A DNA stretch of 64,000 nt. Source: Bacteroidota bacterium (GTDB taxonomy: Bacteria > Bacteroidota > Bacteroidia > Flavobacteriales > Weeksellaceae). Below, piece after piece: positions 62,752 through 64,000 of the stretch (positions are counted from its first letter, which is position 1; the number at the start of each line of letters is the position of its first letter). The notes beneath the pieces were generated by a model. It ran no database searches and had not been told where the DNA came from. It saw only the letters and a program-made list of their open reading frames with translations. The stretch is taken from assembly GCA_023460855.1 (NCBI GenBank), contig JAEWOS010000016.1, positions 1-64,000 of the forward strand. The letters are read 5' to 3'. Made by a program: the position numbers and the translations under genes.

Positions 62752-64000
62752 ATGAAGATAAAACTGTTGCTGCTGATTCTGTCCCTGTCACTTTCCCTCG
62801 TGTCATGTAAAAAAGAACAAACAGAGAAACCTAAAGAGCAGCCGGCCCTTCCCAACTTCAGCAATGTAAACCTCAAAGATGTTTTCCGGAAAAAAGACGG
62901 CCGCATTAAGAATGAAGATTCCATTATGGCGGTAATCAACCAGTATTACAGAACCGTTTGGGAAGGCGGCGATTTGTGGGGCGGTTTTTTAATAGCAAAA
63001 GGTGACAAGATTATGTACGAAGGATATCGCGGATTTGCGCAGGACAGTCTGCAGGAACCGATAACATCTACTACTCCGCTTCATGTAGCGTCAATCAGTA
63101 AATCGATTACCGCAATGGCCGTGATGAAACTGGCTGAAGCCGAAAAGCTTTCGCTGAATGATGATCTGACCAAATTTTTTCCAAATTTTCCCTATCCGGG
63201 AATTTCTGTACTCAATCTGCTTACGCAGCGCAGCGGCCTGCCAAAATATGAATATTTCATCGACAAGATTGACCGCACCGCTCCGGAATTGAACAAACAG
63301 TTTCTTACAAATAGCGATGTGCTGAATATGCTCGTTAAATATAAACCACAGGCTGCGAGAGCACCGGATTCAGGTTTTATGTACTGTAATACCAATTATG
63401 CACTTTTGGCGCTGATTGTGGAAAAAATAACCGCGACTCCTTTTCCCGAAGCGATGAAGCAGATGGTTTTTGAGCCGTTAAAAATGAAACACAGCTATAT
63501 CTTTACCGAGAAAGATTTGAATACTGCTGCGAAATCATTTTATAACAGAGGTCCGAAAGTACATCCTTACGATCGTCTCGATCTTATTTACGGCGACAAA
63601 AACGTCTATACAACACCACGGGATCTTTATAATTTTTCTAAAGCGCTTTACTCGGAGGATTTTCTGAAACCCGAACTCATGTCAATGGTTTTTGTACCGT
63701 ACAGCAATGAAAAGCCGGGGATTAATAACTACGGTATCGGTTTTCGGATGAAAGTTTATGATAACGGCAGAAAACTGACATTTCACACAGGATGGTGGCA
63801 CGGAACAAACTCCGTTTTCGGCCATCTTTTGAATTCTGATGTCACAATTGTTTCCATTGGCAATAAATTTTCACGCGGTCCGTATACCGCACTTTCACTT
63901 GCGAGCCTTTTTGATGAATATCCCATTGAAATTGCACGGCTGCAGTCTGCACTGGGACTACCGCCGGATTCCGCAAATGAAGAAGCCGATTCTGCGGCAG
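62752..64000 (+). CDS. Serine hydrolase of the beta-lactamase/class C fold, lipoprotein (incomplete)
   Basis: The gene starts at ATG 62752 and runs off the window; 416 codons are visible. The N-terminus is a lipoprotein signal (MKIKLLLLILSLSLSLVSC, Cys19). The catalytic SxxK is SISK (Ser114, Lys117), the YxN-like triad member is in YCNTNY, and the HTG box is in FHTGWWHG. This is the family that includes class C beta-lactamases, D-aminopeptidases and esterases; in Bacteroidota most are of unknown substrate. An envelope peptidase or esterase is more likely than a resistance enzyme. Confidence 0.88.
   Translation, partial: MKIKLLLLILSLSLSLVSCKKEQTEKPKEQPALPNFSNVNLKDVFRKKDGRIKNEDSIMAVINQYYRTVWEGGDLWGGFLIAKGDKIMYEGYRGFAQDSLQEPITSTTPLHVASISKSITAMAVMKLAEAEKLSLNDDLTKFFPNFPYPGISVLNLLTQRSGLPKYEYFIDKIDRTAPELNKQFLTNSDVLNMLVKYKPQAARAPDSGFMYCNTNYALLALIVEKITATPFPEAMKQMVFEPLKMKHSYIFTEKDLNTAAKSFYNRGPKVHPYDRLDLIYGDKNVYTTPRDLYNFSKALYSEDFLKPELMSMVFVPYSNEKPGINNYGIGFRMKVYDNGRKLTFHTGWWHGTNSVFGHLLNSDVTIVSIGNKFSRGPYTALSLASLFDEYPIEIARLQSALGLPPDSANEEADSAA

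Noticed and set aside
62752..64000. Beta-lactamase resistance gene
   Set aside because: The fold and SxxK are shared by esterases and peptidases, the protein is a lipoprotein without resistance-specific features, and it is not next to the BlaI/M56 pair.

Overview
The window looks like chromosomal DNA of a Bacteroidota species in the Flavobacteriales, most probably close to Chryseobacterium/Kaistella (Weeksellaceae). The reasons are type IX secretion C-terminal sorting domains, GLPGLI, DUF3078 and four-helix-bundle families, a flexirubin-type dialkylresorcinol locus, promoters of the Bacteroidota form TTTG-N17..23-TAnnTTTG, poor Shine-Dalgarno sequences and modest G+C. The species call is inference; no rRNA lies in the window.

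Layout. 1-78: start of a secreted protein (minus). 294-8011 (minus): exopolysaccharide operon with an arginase-fold pseudoenzyme, a GT2 glycosyltransferase, an EpsG-like polymerase, a WecA-like initiating transferase, a Wza-like export lipoprotein and a Wzc-like tyrosine kinase ending in ten Gly-Tyr dipeptides. 8090-13952 (minus): a large internally duplicated T9SS cargo protein and topA. 14088-26368 (plus): flexirubin-type lipid/pigment locus, comprising an MMPL-acyltransferase fusion, DarA/DarB, two hotdog dehydratases, a BtrH-like acyltransferase, an ABC exporter, a thioesterase, a ketosynthase and a truncated ketosynthase-like protein. 26456-35229: mixed genes (2OG oxygenase, xthA, radical SAM, AsmA-like, DUF2797, nucleotide-sugar epimerase, small proteins). 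35338-38409: secA. 38500-45054: T9SS protein, ROK kinase, msrA, zinc proteases, GNAT, 2H phosphoesterase, GLPGLI. 45200-50134: suf Fe-S operon (sufA-like, sufB, sufC, sufD). 50208-56000: two DUF3078 proteins, rhomboid, dprA, gdhA. 56072-57867: BlaI/M56 sensor pair. 58000-60299: TPP riboswitch and TonB-dependent receptor. 60397-64000: HU-domain membrane protein, thioesterase, 2-hydroxyacid dehydrogenase and the start of a serine hydrolase.

The most unusual part is the suf operon. Every junction downstream of sufA is filled by repeat-type DNA. Two junctions (A-B and C-D) hold a gene for a four-helix-bundle protein of the 23S rRNA intervening-sequence family, and each is bounded by 30-34 bp imperfect inverted repeats that run from the upstream stop codon to within 1-4 bases of the next start codon. 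The B-C junction holds a dispersed-type palindrome and a separate TTTGCG-type repeat. Paired in mRNA, the repeat arms would fold out each intervening gene and enclose the sufB and sufD initiation regions. Other points of interest are the catalytically stripped arginase-fold protein at the head of the polysaccharide operon, the three-part MMPL fusion, a BlaI operator superimposed on the -7 promoter box, and the TPP riboswitch controlling an outer-membrane receptor.
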